The notes: generated from the sequence alone by a model not told the origin. Shown: positions 1 to 9,588, counted from the stretch's first letter. The stretch is 64,000 nucleotides of DNA from Coxiellaceae bacterium (GCA_029212925.1 JARGOB010000002.1:273457-337456); one strand, 5' to 3'. A program made the numbers and translations.

Positions 1-1661
1 TTTTTGGCTAAATCTACTACCGCCTTTACAATGACCTCATCATCACCTTTACCCACATGCTCTATAAATGATTTATCAATCTTTAAAATATCAATTGGCA
101 TTTTTTGCAATCGTCCCAACGAAGAATAACCTGTACCAAAATCATCAATTGAAATTTTAAAACCCATCTGCTTCAGCTGTTCAAGTATCTGTATCGATAT
201 TTGTTCTTGTTGCATTAAGGCAGATTCCGTCACTTCTAAAGTGACATTATTCAGCGGTAAACTTAAGTCTGCATATAAAGCCTGCATAATATCTACTAGA
301 CCATGCTCCATCAGTTGACAAACCGACAAATTTACTGAGAACTGCATGTGCTTATAACCGGCCTCGTGCCATAAATTAAATTGCTGGCTTGTATGCTGTA
401 AGACCCAACTACCAATATTACTAGCTAAGCCAATCTCCTCTGAAATAGGAATAAATTCAGCTGGTGAAATTGGACCTAGCTTCGGGTGCTGCCATCGCAG
501 CAGAGCTTCAACGCCAACAATTGTCTTCTTAGCAATATTAACCATTGGCTGGTATTCTAAATGCAACTCATTGTTGGCTACAGCAAAATGCAGTGAATTC
601 TCCATTTCTGCGCGCCGTTCTTGTTTTTTATTGAGCTGCTCAGTATAAAACCGACTAATATTGCCACCTTTCGCTTTAGCTTGATACAACGCAATATCGG
701 CATGCTTTGTTAATTCTTTAAAGCTAGTACCGGCGAGAGGGTAACAAGCCGTACCCACGCAGGCACCCACATGCAGCTTATTACCATTGACCGTATACAC
801 TTTATTAACGTGATCAATCACTTTTTGCGCTATTTTCGCAGCGACGCTATCATCTTTAATGTAATGTAGCAATATCGCAAATTCATCGCCGCCCATACGC
901 GCCACAAAATCTTCTTTACGCACTGCTGAGAGTAAACGCTGACCCACTTCTTTTAAAATCAAGTCACCCACATCATGACCTAACGTATCATTGATTGGTT
1001 TAAAGTTATCTAAATCTACGATGAGTAACGCAAACATTTTATCTGTATTATCCCCAGCAATCATACAACGCGCTTCTTCTTCAAGTTGTCGCCTGTTGGG
1101 AAGTGCCGTTAAAGGATCACTGTGTGAAAGTAGCTTTAGTTTTTCATTATTATCTAGCAACTCATCCTTGGCAGCCTTAAGTTCAACCACCAGCTCTTTC
1201 AGTTGGCCTCGGCGCTCATTATATAGCTCAATAAACACATTGACTTTACTGAGTAATACTTTTGTTTCTATCGGCTTAAATAAATAGTCAACCGCCCCCA
1301 ATTCATAGCCATCAAAAACGTGCTTCTGATCTTTACTAATTGCTGTGACAAATATAATTGGGATAGTATTCGTCCGTTCTTGTTGCCGTAACAACGCAGC
1401 CACCTCAAACCCATCCATTTCTGGCATTTGCACATCGAGCAGCACCAAAGAAAAATCATGATCGAATGTCAGTGAGATCGCTTCATTACCAGAGTTTGCT
1501 TTAATAATTTCGACATTTAATGGCTTTAATACCTTTGCCATAGCCACTAGATTTTCAGGTCGGTCATCAACCACCAGTACTTTTGCCAATGATTCATCAT
1601 TGCCACTTCCCTGGGCCGATGATCGCCGCTCTGTATGATCAGTATCATTTGCTCTATCCAT
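1..1661 (-). CDS. REC-GGDEF-EAL response regulator, cyclic-di-GMP turnover (3' part missing)
   Basis: Reads from an ATG at 1661 off the left edge, so at least 553 residues are present and the C-terminus is missing. Domains in order: a receiver domain (about 25-145) with the phosphoacceptor motif LLDVQMPEMDG; a GGDEF domain (about 185-345) with an intact GGDEF near residue 262 and an RKED inhibitory I-site five residues before it; and an EAL domain (from about 365) with VEALLRW, NLS, EVTE, IDDFGTGYSSL and KIDKSFI, so both the cyclase and phosphodiesterase residues seen here are intact. It is the last gene of a four-gene operon and overlaps cheB by 8 bp. The probable role is to turn phosphorylation by the upstream hybrid kinase into a change in cyclic-di-GMP; that link is inferred from the operon. 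Confidence 0.9.
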   Translation of the reverse strand, partial: MDRANDTDHTERRSSAQGSGNDESLAKVLVVDDRPENLVAMAKVLKPLNVEIIKANSGNEAISLTFDHDFSLVLLDVQMPEMDGFEVAALLRQQERTNTIPIIFVTAISKDQKHVFDGYELGAVDYLFKPIETKVLLSKVNVFIELYNERRGQLKELVVELKAAKDELLDNNEKLKLLSHSDPLTALPNRRQLEEEARCMIAGDNTDKMFALLIVDLDNFKPINDTLGHDVGDLILKEVGQRLLSAVRKEDFVARMGGDEFAILLHYIKDDSVAAKIAQKVIDHVNKVYTVNGNKLHVGACVGTACYPLAGTSFKELTKHADIALYQAKAKGGNISRFYTEQLNKKQERRAEMENSLHFAVANNELHLEYQPMVNIAKKTIVGVEALLRWQHPKLGPISPAEFIPISEEIGLASNIGSWVLQHTSQQFNLWHEAGYKHMQFSVNLSVCQLMEHGLVDIMQALYADLSLPLNNVTLEVTESALMQQEQISIQILEQLKQMGFKISIDDFGTGYSSLGRLQKMPIDILKIDKSFIEHVGKGDDEVIVKAVVDLAK

Positions 1662-2247
1662 CTGCCTGACCTTGCTTGAGCAATTCACATAGAATAGGCG
1701 CAATTTTATCCGCGTCTACCACATAGTCTACCGTTGTTGCCTTTATTACTGATGATGGCATGCAAGGTGAATGTGCTGTTTCAGGATCCTGCACTATAAC
1801 AATGCCATCATATTTCTTTATGAGTGCAGCACCATGACTGCCATCATCATTCGCCCCCGTCATCACGACTGCAATAATTTCTTCACCATAAGCATCAGCA
1901 GCGCTTTCAAACAAAACATCGATAGAAGGTCGGCAATAACGAATCCGTTCATCAATGCTTAAACTTAGCGTACCATCACCCTCTATCAACAAATGGTAAT
2001 TTCCAGGTGCAATGTAAGCCGTACCTGATAATGCCTTTTCTTTATCTGCCGCTTGTTTAACATGCACATCAGATAGTTCATTTAACCGTATTGCCATGTA
2101 ATCATCACATTCAGCACCCATGTGCTGCACTATAACAATCGGCACCGAAAAATCTTTAGGTAATGCAGTGAGTACCATTTTAAGCACATCGAATCCACCC
2201 GCCGATGCCCCCATCACCACCATCTTAGGCAACATGACCGTGCCCAC
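1654..2247 (-). CDS. CheB-type protein-glutamate methylesterase, catalytic domain only
   Basis: A 197-residue protein equal to the C-terminal catalytic half of CheB; there is no N-terminal receiver domain. The expected catalytic triad is visible: Ser15 in GASAGG, His42 in VQHMG, and an Asp in MTGANDDGSHG. CheB hydrolyses methyl esters on glutamates of chemoreceptors. It overlaps the end of cheR by 23 bp and the start of the GGDEF-EAL gene by 8 bp, so translation is probably coupled. With no chemoreceptor gene nearby, and a kinase with repeated sensor domains upstream, the substrate may be the kinase itself or a receptor elsewhere; this is inference. Stand-alone CheB catalytic domains next to CheR and hybrid kinases are a known arrangement. 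Confidence 0.9.
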   Translation of the reverse strand: MGTVMLPKMVVMGASAGGFDVLKMVLTALPKDFSVPIVIVQHMGAECDDYMAIRLNELSDVHVKQAADKEKALSGTAYIAPGNYHLLIEGDGTLSLSIDERIRYCRPSIDVLFESAADAYGEEIIAVVMTGANDDGSHGAALIKKYDGIVIVQDPETAHSPCMPSSVIKATTVDYVVDADKIAPILCELLKQGQADG

Positions 2248-3067
2248 CTTTTAAGCGATAAATTTTTTGATCTTTTTGAATAGGTTCAAACATTTTACAT
2301 ACATTCGTATTATGCAAAGACTCCTTGGTTCCCAAACACAAAATACCGCGATGCACCAAACTATCTTTAAACAAACTTAGTACTTTATTTTGTAATTCAA
2401 GATCAAAATATATCAACACATTTCTGCAAATAATGACATTCATTTCACCAAAGTGATGATCAGTTACTAAATTATGATGTGAGAAAATCATATGGTCTCG
2501 CAAGTTATCAGACATCTTGACTGATTCATACTTGGAGTGATAGTAATCAGAGAAGGATGCATCCGCAGAAACCTTATTATAATTTTCAGTGTACTCCTTT
2601 ATGTGCTCAGTCGAATATATCCCATCTGTTGCTATTTGCAACGAGAGCTGATTAAAGTCTGTACCATACAACTGCGTTCGCTCCAACAACCCGGCTTCTT
2701 TGAGCAAAATAGCCATAGAATATACTTCTTCACCAGTGGCACACCCAGCATGCCATACTTTTATAAAAGGGTAGGTTTTTAAAATAGGAACCACATTCTC
2801 TTTAAAGGCAATATAAAATTTTGGATCCCTAAACATTTCAGTAACTGTTACCGACATCCCAATCACAAAATCAGTAAAGAATGCTTCATCGTATAAAAGC
2901 TTGGGAACCAATTCAGATAAGCTTTCTAGCCCTGCATCATCAAGAAAGTGATGCAACCGACGCTTTAAAGATGCTTTAGCATATTGCGTGAAATCGTAGC
3001 CGTATCTTTGCATGACTGCCTGCAATAGCAAATCAACTTCAATTGCTTCGATTTCATTCTTCTTCAT
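2225..3067 (-). CDS. CheR-type SAM-dependent protein-glutamate methyltransferase
   Basis: A 280-residue protein with the short helical CheR N-terminal domain followed by the SAM-binding methyltransferase fold. Motif I is seen as WHAGCATGEEVYSMAI (about residues 105-120), and the later core strand as NVIICRNVLIYFD (about 210-222), both typical of CheR. The length is normal for the family. It transfers methyl groups from SAM to glutamates of receptors. Its ATG follows the stop of the hybrid kinase with no gap, and it overlaps cheB. No pentapeptide-type receptor tail can be judged from this window. The family call is firm; the substrate is unknown. Confidence 0.93.
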   Translation of the reverse strand: MKKNEIEAIEVDLLLQAVMQRYGYDFTQYAKASLKRRLHHFLDDAGLESLSELVPKLLYDEAFFTDFVIGMSVTVTEMFRDPKFYIAFKENVVPILKTYPFIKVWHAGCATGEEVYSMAILLKEAGLLERTQLYGTDFNQLSLQIATDGIYSTEHIKEYTENYNKVSADASFSDYYHSKYESVKMSDNLRDHMIFSHHNLVTDHHFGEMNVIICRNVLIYFDLELQNKVLSLFKDSLVHRGILCLGTKESLHNTNVCKMFEPIQKDQKIYRLKGGHGHVA

Positions 3068-6000
3068 TTATTTTTTACCCACCCACACGCGCATCAATGA
3101 AAGCAACTTATCCACATCAACAGGCTTAGCTAAATAATCATTTGCACCTACATCTATACATTTTTGACGGTCCTCGGGCATCGCTTTAGCCGTTAATGCA
3201 ATAATAGGCATTTTAGACCATTTTGGTTCTTCTCTTATTTTTTGAATGGCCTCATAACCATCCATTACAGGCATCATAATATCCATGATCACTAATGAAA
3301 TATCATCACGCTCACTCAAAACATCTAAAGCAAACTTTCCATTTTTTGCCATTTCAACTTCCAAGCCATTCTTTTTTAGCACCTTCGATAGCGCAAATAA
3401 GTTTCGCATATCATCATCAACCAGAAGCACCTTGCAACCCTGCAGAGAGCCATCTGAAGAGTGAATATTTTTATGCATTTGTTGCTGCTCTGCTGGCAAA
3501 CTTGCTTCTACGCTATGTAAAAATAACGACACTTCATCCATCAAACGATCAGGTGAATCTGCGCCTTTAATTACAATGCTGGATGTAAATGACCTTAACT
3601 GGCTATATTCATCCTCAGTAAGTTCTTTGCCGGTATACACAATAACCGGAGGTAAATTTGATTTTTCTTCATCAGTAAGGTTATCTAATAAATCAAACCC
3701 GGAAATATCCGGCAAACCTAAATCAAGAATAATCGTATCAACATCATCCCTTTTAATTTTAGACAGTGCATCAGCACCGCCCTCAGACGTTATTATATTT
3801 ATATTGTCATTTTTTAAAAGTTTGCAGATTGCTTTCTGACTGCCTAGCTCATTCTCAATCACCAATACATTTTTTATTTTCTTCTGCAATAGACTTTCTA
3901 TATTGCCAAACACTGAATTTAAATCATTTTCGCTAACTGGTTTTTTTAAATAACCAATAGCACCTGTTTCTAATAAAGAAGAGCCACCCTCAGCAGCTGA
4001 TATTATATGTACCGGAATATGACGCGTTGCAGGCTGCTGCTTTAATTGTGTTAAAACTTCTTCACCTTTAATATCAGGCAAACCTAAATCCAGCAAAATT
4101 GCCGTTGGTTTATATTTTTCGGCTAACGCTATACCATCATTACCTTTGCCAGCAGCAATACATAGATATCCGTTACGCCTACCTTCTTTCATTAAAATTT
4201 TAACGAAGTTTTTATCATCATCGATAATAAGCAGTGCCTTATCCTTTCCTTGCGAGCAGCATTCGCGATCATCCTCGATCCAAACGGGCAGGACATCTGC
4301 TTCAGTGACTGTCTCTTTTACACTATCACCTTGAACCACCGCATCTGCAATTGTTGCAACAGTTGAGTTAGTGTCTTTCACGCCACCACTAGGGATATAC
4401 AACGTAAAAGTTGTACCGTTGCCTTCCTCACTCTGCAAGCCTATTTCGCCACCCATCAATTGCGCCAACTGCCTCGAAATGGTTAAGCCCAATCCTGTAC
4501 CACCATATTCACGACTGGTTGAACCATCGACCTGCTTAAATGCTTCAAAAATTTGTGACTGTTGCTTAAGAGGTATACCAACCCCTGTGTCTATCACTGA
4601 AAAGGCAATAACATCAGTATTTCTTAGCGCTTCATTTTTATATGCCTGATCATGTACTGGCTTATGCACACTAAGTGTTACAGAACCTGTTTTTGTAAAT
4701 TTAAACGCATTGGATAATAAGTTTTTAAGTACTTGCGCAACCCTTTGCTCATCCAACGTTGCGGACTCAGCAATATCATCAGCAAGCGTAGTTATATATT
4801 GCAAATCTTTTTTCTCAGCAACGGGTTTGAATAGCGCATTTAGGTCATTGGTAACATGTTCAATTTTGACTGTTTCAAGCACTAGCTCCATCTTACCGGC
4901 TTCAACTTTCGATAAATCCAGAATATCATTAATGAGCGTTAACAACTCTTGACCACCGGCGTGAATAATACCGCATTCTTCCACCTGCTCTTCAGTCAAA
5001 TTGCCATCATCATTGTCGGCAAGTGATTTGGATAAAATTAATAAGCTATTAAGTGGTGTTCGTAATTCATGTGACATATTAGCTAAGAACTCTGACTTAT
5101 ACGTGCCAGACACCTCTAACTCGTGCGCCTTAAGCTCTAAGGCTTGCCGTGCATTTTCGATTGAATCATTTTTATTTTCAATTTCCTGCTTTTGCTCTTC
5201 TAAATAGGCACTCTTCTCCTCAAGCTCTTCATTCGCAGCCTGCAATTCTTCACTTTGCGCTTTTAGCTCACTCTCTGATTCTTTCAATACATTGGTTTTT
5301 TGCTCAAGCTCTTCGTTAGAAGCTTTTAACTCTTCTTGCTGTGTTTGTAACGCTTTCGACATCTCACGCGATTGCACTAATAATTCTTCGGTTTTACTTT
5401 TACCAGTGATGTTGTTTACAATCACACCTATATTAGCTGCCACTAACTCTAACAGCACTTGCTGTTTTTCTGAAAATTGTTGCGCCGAGGCTAACTCAAT
5501 AATACCGACCACATCATCATTGACCATAATCGGTATAACCACAATATTGCGTGGCTTGCCTTTGCCTGACCCTGAACTGATCTCGATATATTCATCAGGT
5601 GCCTCAGTCAACAAAATCATTTTCTTCTCTAACGCGCACTGACCCACCAAGCTTTCACCCAGTGCAAATTTACTCGAAATATTTTTTCTTTGCTTGTAAG
5701 CATAAGTAGCCTGCAGCACATAACACTCTTTATCGTCTTCAATTTGTTTTAAATAGAACAAACCTAGGTGTGAACCCAAGAGTGGCGTTAGCTTGCTCAT
5801 TAAACCATCAGCAAAATCATTGACGGTTTCCTTTTCTTGCAATTCTGACAACAATTTAGATTGATTTGACTTAATCCAGTCTTGGTCCTCTAGCTTCGCC
5901 TTTTCTAATGTGAGTTTCTGACTATTTTCTTTTAATGCGCTAGTCATATTCTGCAATGCTCTACCTAGCATGTCTTTTTCACTCTGCAGCTCAACTTCAA

Positions 6001-7561
6001 TATCATAATCGCCTGACGCAATGGTATTAGCCACCTCTGCTGTTTTATTTAGTTGGCGATTGATAATTCTTATGATCAAAAATGAAAACACTAAAGATAA
6101 GGCAATTATACATGCCGTTCCCAGCACAATTACCCATTTCGAAATCAATGTTGCACGTTGCGAATCCGCTTCTCGCGTAATCATTAAATCTTGCTCTGCG
6201 TTGACGAAAGCATCTAACTCTAAACGTATTTTATCTATAATTTGCTTACCTGTACCCATTTCTATCAACGCAATGACATCATTCATTGATGTTTTATTTT
6301 TATTAATTTCATGCCGTGCAGAAATCTCAGGATTCGCGGCTTTAATTAGCCACTCATTCGCCAAGAACTTTACTTCTGCTATCTGTCTTCTCACCTTATG
6401 AATGTTATATGCTTTATCTACTAAATTTTTTATGGATATTAGTTGCGAATTAAACGTTTTTAATCCTGATCTATAGGGCTCTAAATACGAATCTTTACCT
6501 GATAATAAATACCCCCTAATACCTGTCTCGCGATCAACCAGACTTTTTGTGATAGCCAAAACAATATTTTGACCATCTTTATTATCCGCATGGGCAAATT
6601 CTTTATTCATCCGCGTTAATATTTTACGCATCTGATCAACGATTTTTTTACCATTCGCTTTTGATACCCTTGCTTGAATCTTCTCATGTGTCACACGCCC
6701 GGCGTTAACTTCACCACGCAGCGCTATGGCAGGCACTGCCACATCATCAACCCACTTTGTTGATAACAATTGCAGCTTTTCAACATCCAACAGCATTTGT
6801 TTTCTATCATAAGCGCGATCGACAATGCCATTTAATTCACTCAAGCTTTTTTCTAGGCTCTGCTTTCCCTCATGATACGGCGCTAAAAACTCTTCTTTAC
6901 CTGTAATCAAATAGCCACGTTGTCCGGTTTCTTGATCAACCATATTTTTGGCAATTGTCATGACAACTAAATTAGCATGCGCATTATTCGACTTACCAAA
7001 GGCAGCTTCCAATAACATCAGTTGTTCACGTATTTTGTCGAGAATGCCCTTGCCGACACCTCTTGATAATACTGTTTGCAAATAAGTTGAGTCTTTAGCG
7101 CTCAGGTTAACCTGCTTACGCGCATTAATCTCAACCATGGCGGCTTTTTCAAACCATTCATTAATTAATCTTTCAACTCGCTCTATACGTTTCACTTGTG
7201 CGGGGTTATCACTGACTAAGCGTTTAGTTTCAGCAATTTTAGTAGCGACTTCTATTTTACCTTTATTAAAAGGTTCTAAAAAATTTTCTTTACCTGAAAT
7301 TAAGAACCCACGCTCACCTGTTTCTAAATCAACGACAAGCTTTTCAATTTGATACGCTTGGCCCAATGCAGTATGTGTATGCTTTACCCAGTCATAGCTG
7401 TGCTCAAGTGAGCGTATAGCGGTGAAAGTCACTATGGCTAACACGATTATCAGGATCAGTGGAATAACAGTTGTAATCAACATCTTAGTTGCTAAATCTA
7501 ATCGATTAAACGCTACACCTTTAAATTTCAATTTATTTAGAATTGATTTCATGTTCACCAC
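3068..7561 (-). CDS. Hybrid sensor histidine kinase: three CHASE3, HAMP, GAF, HisKA-HATPase, three REC
   Basis: A 1497-residue inner-membrane kinase. Order: TM1 (about 28-49); three consecutive CHASE3-type sensor modules, each marked by an ETGxRGYLxSG-like motif near residues 85, 215 and 350; TM2 (about 470-492); HAMP (about 495-545); GAF (about 575-720); a Glu/Gln-rich coiled coil (about 725-820); HisKA with MSHELRTPLN (His near 827); HATPase_c with GTGLGLTISR; then three receivers with phosphoacceptor strands LLDLGLPD (about 1155), LDLGLPD (about 1279) and IMDIMMPVMDG (about 1427). It heads an operon with cheR, cheB and a GGDEF-EAL regulator, which suggests a chemosensory-like relay whose sensor could be tuned by methylation. 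The tripled CHASE3 region is unusual. Signal unknown. Confidence 0.93.
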   Translation of the reverse strand: MVNMKSILNKLKFKGVAFNRLDLATKMLITTVIPLILIIVLAIVTFTAIRSLEHSYDWVKHTHTALGQAYQIEKLVVDLETGERGFLISGKENFLEPFNKGKIEVATKIAETKRLVSDNPAQVKRIERVERLINEWFEKAAMVEINARKQVNLSAKDSTYLQTVLSRGVGKGILDKIREQLMLLEAAFGKSNNAHANLVVMTIAKNMVDQETGQRGYLITGKEEFLAPYHEGKQSLEKSLSELNGIVDRAYDRKQMLLDVEKLQLLSTKWVDDVAVPAIALRGEVNAGRVTHEKIQARVSKANGKKIVDQMRKILTRMNKEFAHADNKDGQNIVLAITKSLVDRETGIRGYLLSGKDSYLEPYRSGLKTFNSQLISIKNLVDKAYNIHKVRRQIAEVKFLANEWLIKAANPEISARHEINKNKTSMNDVIALIEMGTGKQIIDKIRLELDAFVNAEQDLMITREADSQRATLISKWVIVLGTACIIALSLVFSFLIIRIINRQLNKTAEVANTIASGDYDIEVELQSEKDMLGRALQNMTSALKENSQKLTLEKAKLEDQDWIKSNQSKLLSELQEKETVNDFADGLMSKLTPLLGSHLGLFYLKQIEDDKECYVLQATYAYKQRKNISSKFALGESLVGQCALEKKMILLTEAPDEYIEISSGSGKGKPRNIVVIPIMVNDDVVGIIELASAQQFSEKQQVLLELVAANIGVIVNNITGKSKTEELLVQSREMSKALQTQQEELKASNEELEQKTNVLKESESELKAQSEELQAANEELEEKSAYLEEQKQEIENKNDSIENARQALELKAHELEVSGTYKSEFLANMSHELRTPLNSLLILSKSLADNDDGNLTEEQVEECGIIHAGGQELLTLINDILDLSKVEAGKMELVLETVKIEHVTNDLNALFKPVAEKKDLQYITTLADDIAESATLDEQRVAQVLKNLLSNAFKFTKTGSVTLSVHKPVHDQAYKNEALRNTDVIAFSVIDTGVGIPLKQQSQIFEAFKQVDGSTSREYGGTGLGLTISRQLAQLMGGEIGLQSEEGNGTTFTLYIPSGGVKDTNSTVATIADAVVQGDSVKETVTEADVLPVWIEDDRECCSQGKDKALLIIDDDKNFVKILMKEGRRNGYLCIAAGKGNDGIALAEKYKPTAILLDLGLPDIKGEEVLTQLKQQPATRHIPVHIISAAEGGSSLLETGAIGYLKKPVSENDLNSVFGNIESLLQKKIKNVLVIENELGSQKAICKLLKNDNINIITSEGGADALSKIKRDDVDTIILDLGLPDISGFDLLDNLTDEEKSNLPPVIVYTGKELTEDEYSQLRSFTSSIVIKGADSPDRLMDEVSLFLHSVEASLPAEQQQMHKNIHSSDGSLQGCKVLLVDDDMRNLFALSKVLKKNGLEVEMAKNGKFALDVLSERDDISLVIMDIMMPVMDGYEAIQKIREEPKWSKMPIIALTAKAMPEDRQKCIDVGANDYLAKPVDVDKLLSLMRVWVGKK

Positions 7562-7671
7562 TCAGTAAATGTAACGTAATGAATTTACTTTCTTTTTATT
7601 CACATCTGTTTCCTTAGCGTTTCGGCGTGCTCGCTAAATATAGTCACAAACTGACCATAATGCTATGCAAG

Positions 7672-7740
7672 GTGAATGATGAATGGTGGCTTAGCGTTGT
7701 AGATATCTGCGCGGTATTGACTGAAAATTTTGAACTTTAA
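7672..7740 (+). pseudogene. Fragment of a Bro-N gene (truncated second copy)
   Basis: About 56 bp (7675-7730) match, with few changes, the start of the Bro-N gene at 8345. Translated, the fragment gives NDEWWLSVVDICAVLTE against NDEWWFSVVDICAVLTE in the intact protein. It then runs into a stop at 7738-7740. No start with a ribosome binding site and no rest of the gene is present. It lies at the edge of the accessory patch and overlaps the 3' end of brnA on the other strand. It is best read as a relic of a duplication or of an earlier, deleted copy. Confidence 0.75.
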
Positions 7741-7952
7741 CCTTTTGACCAACCCATACGCAATTTTTTATGATTCTGAGCGCAATCACGCAAATACAAA
7801 TTTATAAGGGTTTGATAGGGTATACCATTATCATCTGAAAGATTTTTGAAGTAATCAATCGTATCGGCATCTAACCTCATGGTCACCTGCTTCTTAAGAG
7901 TTTTTGCATACGGATTTTTCTTTGCTTTAGAAAAGTCATATTCTTTTTTCAT
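7737..7952 (-). CDS. brnA: BrnA-family antitoxin
   Basis: A 71-residue basic protein. The core KKQVTMRLDADTIDYFKNL followed by GIPYQTLINLYLRDCA is the ribbon-helix-helix pattern of BrnA, the antitoxin of type II BrnT/BrnA modules; it binds DNA as a repressor and neutralises the BrnT ribonuclease. The partner gene immediately upstream (7955-8132) is decayed, so this is an orphan antitoxin. The reading frame looks intact. Whether it still represses its promoter or acts against BrnT toxins elsewhere cannot be seen. Confidence 0.85.
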   Translation of the reverse strand: MKKEYDFSKAKKNPYAKTLKKQVTMRLDADTIDYFKNLSDDNGIPYQTLINLYLRDCAQNHKKLRMGWSKG

Positions 7953-7954
7953 CG

Positions 7955-8132
7955 CTACGCACCTCTGTATTGTTTAGACTCTCTTCTTGTTGCTTTTCTG
8001 GCAGATATGACTCGTATGACACGATCATTTTCACGGTAACAGTGACAAACGACCAACATATGTGTATGAGCACTGCTTATCCTTATTCGATGATGCTTTC
8101 CGAGCATCCCATTCAAATGAAATCGTCGTATC
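7955..8132 (-). pseudogene. brnT: Decayed brnT toxin gene
   Basis: Two pieces of a BrnT ribonuclease are readable just upstream of brnA. The N-terminal piece (about 8065-8132) reads ISFEWDARKASSNKDK, like the usual FEWD..KA..N start. The C-terminal piece (7955-8059) reads LVVCHCYRENDRVIRVIS then ARKATRRESKQY, the typical end of BrnT, and stops 2 bp before brnA. The two pieces are in different frames, and the middle of the protein (roughly 35 residues expected) is missing. An internal deletion with frameshift therefore explains the locus. The C-terminal piece could be translated as 34 residues from an ATG at 8059 but would lack much of the toxin fold. Confidence 0.8.
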
Positions 8133-8344
8133 AATTACATTGTTATTATAATGCAATTAAATGTCCAGTTATAAGTATCTTAGATATAAAATATACTCAA
8201 CCAAAATCCAGTGGGAATCCAATTTTATTATATCAAGTAGGCATAGTAAGGACTAAAAATCTACTCACAACATCCGGCACAATACGGTGATTGCACATCC
8301 AGCTCTGTTCGAATAGCATGGGTACTCTACTCGAGGGAACCCTA

Positions 8345-9181
8345 ATGAATAAAGAAACCGCGATCGTGATCTTTAAAGAAAAATCTATTCGCCGCACTTG
8401 GCACAATGATGAGTGGTGGTTTAGCGTTGTAGATATCTGCGCTGTATTAACTGAAAGCTTAGACGCTGGCGCTTATTGGCGAAAATTGAAACAACGACTA
8501 CTCCGGGAAGGCAGCCAGGTCGTGACAAATTATCACGAACTGGACAATAGTGAACCCGTGACAAATTGTCACGGGTTGAAAATACAAGCCCAAGATGGCA
8601 AATGGCGTATTACTGACTGTGCAAATACCGAAGGGATTTTACGAATCGCACAATCCATACCATCCCCTAAAGCTGAACCCTTTAAACGATGGTTGGCTAA
8701 AGTAGGTTATGAACGTATACAAGAAATAGAAAACCCTGCACTCGCTCAAGAGCGTATGAAAAAGCTTTATGAACAAAAAGGTTATCCTAAAGACTGGATT
8801 GATAAACGCATACGCGGCATCACCGAACAAACAGATTATGCAATCCTAACAGCAGAAATTTCAAATGCTACCTTTGGCATGACACCATCTGAATACAAAC
8901 AACATAAAAACCTACCTAAAAGGTCTAAAACTAATTTACGTGATCATATGACTGATCTCGAGTTAATTTTCACCATGCTCGGTGAAAAGGTAACAACAGA
9001 AATTTCGCACCAAGAAAAACCTGAAGGCATGCCCGCCAATAAAAAAGTCGCTCGTCGAGGCGGCAAAGTCAGCGGTAATGCCCGCAAAGAAACCGAAAAA
9101 GAACTAGGTAAGAGTATTATTAGCCCGGATAACCACCTAAACTTACTTGAGTCAAATATTAATGATGAGGAAATATCATGA
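8345..9181 (+). CDS. Bro-N domain protein (phage antirepressor-like)
   Basis: A 278-residue protein. The N-terminal part (about 1-100) matches the BRO-N family: RRTWHNDEWWFSVVDICAVL, then a variable stretch, then TEGILRIAQSIPSPKAEPFK. BRO-N domains bind DNA and occur in phage antirepressors and in chromosomal relatives. The C-terminal half (TDYAILTAEISNATFGMTPS onwards, ending in a basic Lys/Arg-rich tail) is shared by chromosomal BRO proteins. The ATG at 8345 is chosen because GAGGGA lies just upstream and homology starts there; an in-frame ATG at 8291 has no such support. It overlaps the next gene by 4 bp. Probably an accessory gene of phage or mobile origin. Confidence 0.8.
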   Translation: MNKETAIVIFKEKSIRRTWHNDEWWFSVVDICAVLTESLDAGAYWRKLKQRLLREGSQVVTNYHELDNSEPVTNCHGLKIQAQDGKWRITDCANTEGILRIAQSIPSPKAEPFKRWLAKVGYERIQEIENPALAQERMKKLYEQKGYPKDWIDKRIRGITEQTDYAILTAEISNATFGMTPSEYKQHKNLPKRSKTNLRDHMTDLELIFTMLGEKVTTEISHQEKPEGMPANKKVARRGGKVSGNARKETEKELGKSIISPDNHLNLLESNINDEEIS

Positions 9182-9588
9182 CCAATAAACAATTAATAGA
9201 AACTTACTTCAATGAAGCTTGGAGCAAAGGTAACCTCGATGTGCTTGATGAAATAATATCTCCACACTATGTCAATCATGCCGCGGCGATTGAAAATCCC
9301 GAACCAGGGCCAGCCGGATTAAAACCGATTATTGAAGCGATGCGCCAAGGCATCCCTGATTTGCACTATGACATTCTTAATATTGTTGATGGCGGTGATC
9401 ATGTGGCCGTGTATACGATGATGAAAGGCACACATACCGGTGACTTTTTTGGTATGGCACCAAGCAATCAAAAAATTTCAGTACAGCAAATGCAAATTGA
9501 ACGCATTGAAAATGGTCAATTAGTTGAGCACTGGCGTGTTACTGATGATCTGACTTTACTAAAACAAATAAAAGTGCTTAATGATTAA
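9178..9588 (+). CDS. SnoaL-like / ester cyclase family protein
   Basis: A 136-residue protein of the NTF2-like SnoaL group. Features seen: an N-terminal helix with YFNEAWSKGNLDVLDEI, the conserved SPHYVNH, PDLHYDI, a GDHVAVYTMMKGTHTG strand, and a closing EHWRVTDDL. Family members include polyketide cyclases but most are uncharacterised small-molecule binding or isomerase-type proteins, so no substrate is proposed. Translation is probably coupled to the Bro-N gene (ATGA overlap). No polyketide genes are nearby. Confidence 0.8.
   Translation: MTNKQLIETYFNEAWSKGNLDVLDEIISPHYVNHAAAIENPEPGPAGLKPIIEAMRQGIPDLHYDILNIVDGGDHVAVYTMMKGTHTGDFFGMAPSNQKISVQQMQIERIENGQLVEHWRVTDDLTLLKQIKVLND

Noticed and set aside
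7970..8290. 106-residue plus-strand frame over the brnT relic
   Set aside because: It is antisense to the recognisable brnT remains and has no start signal or family resemblance.
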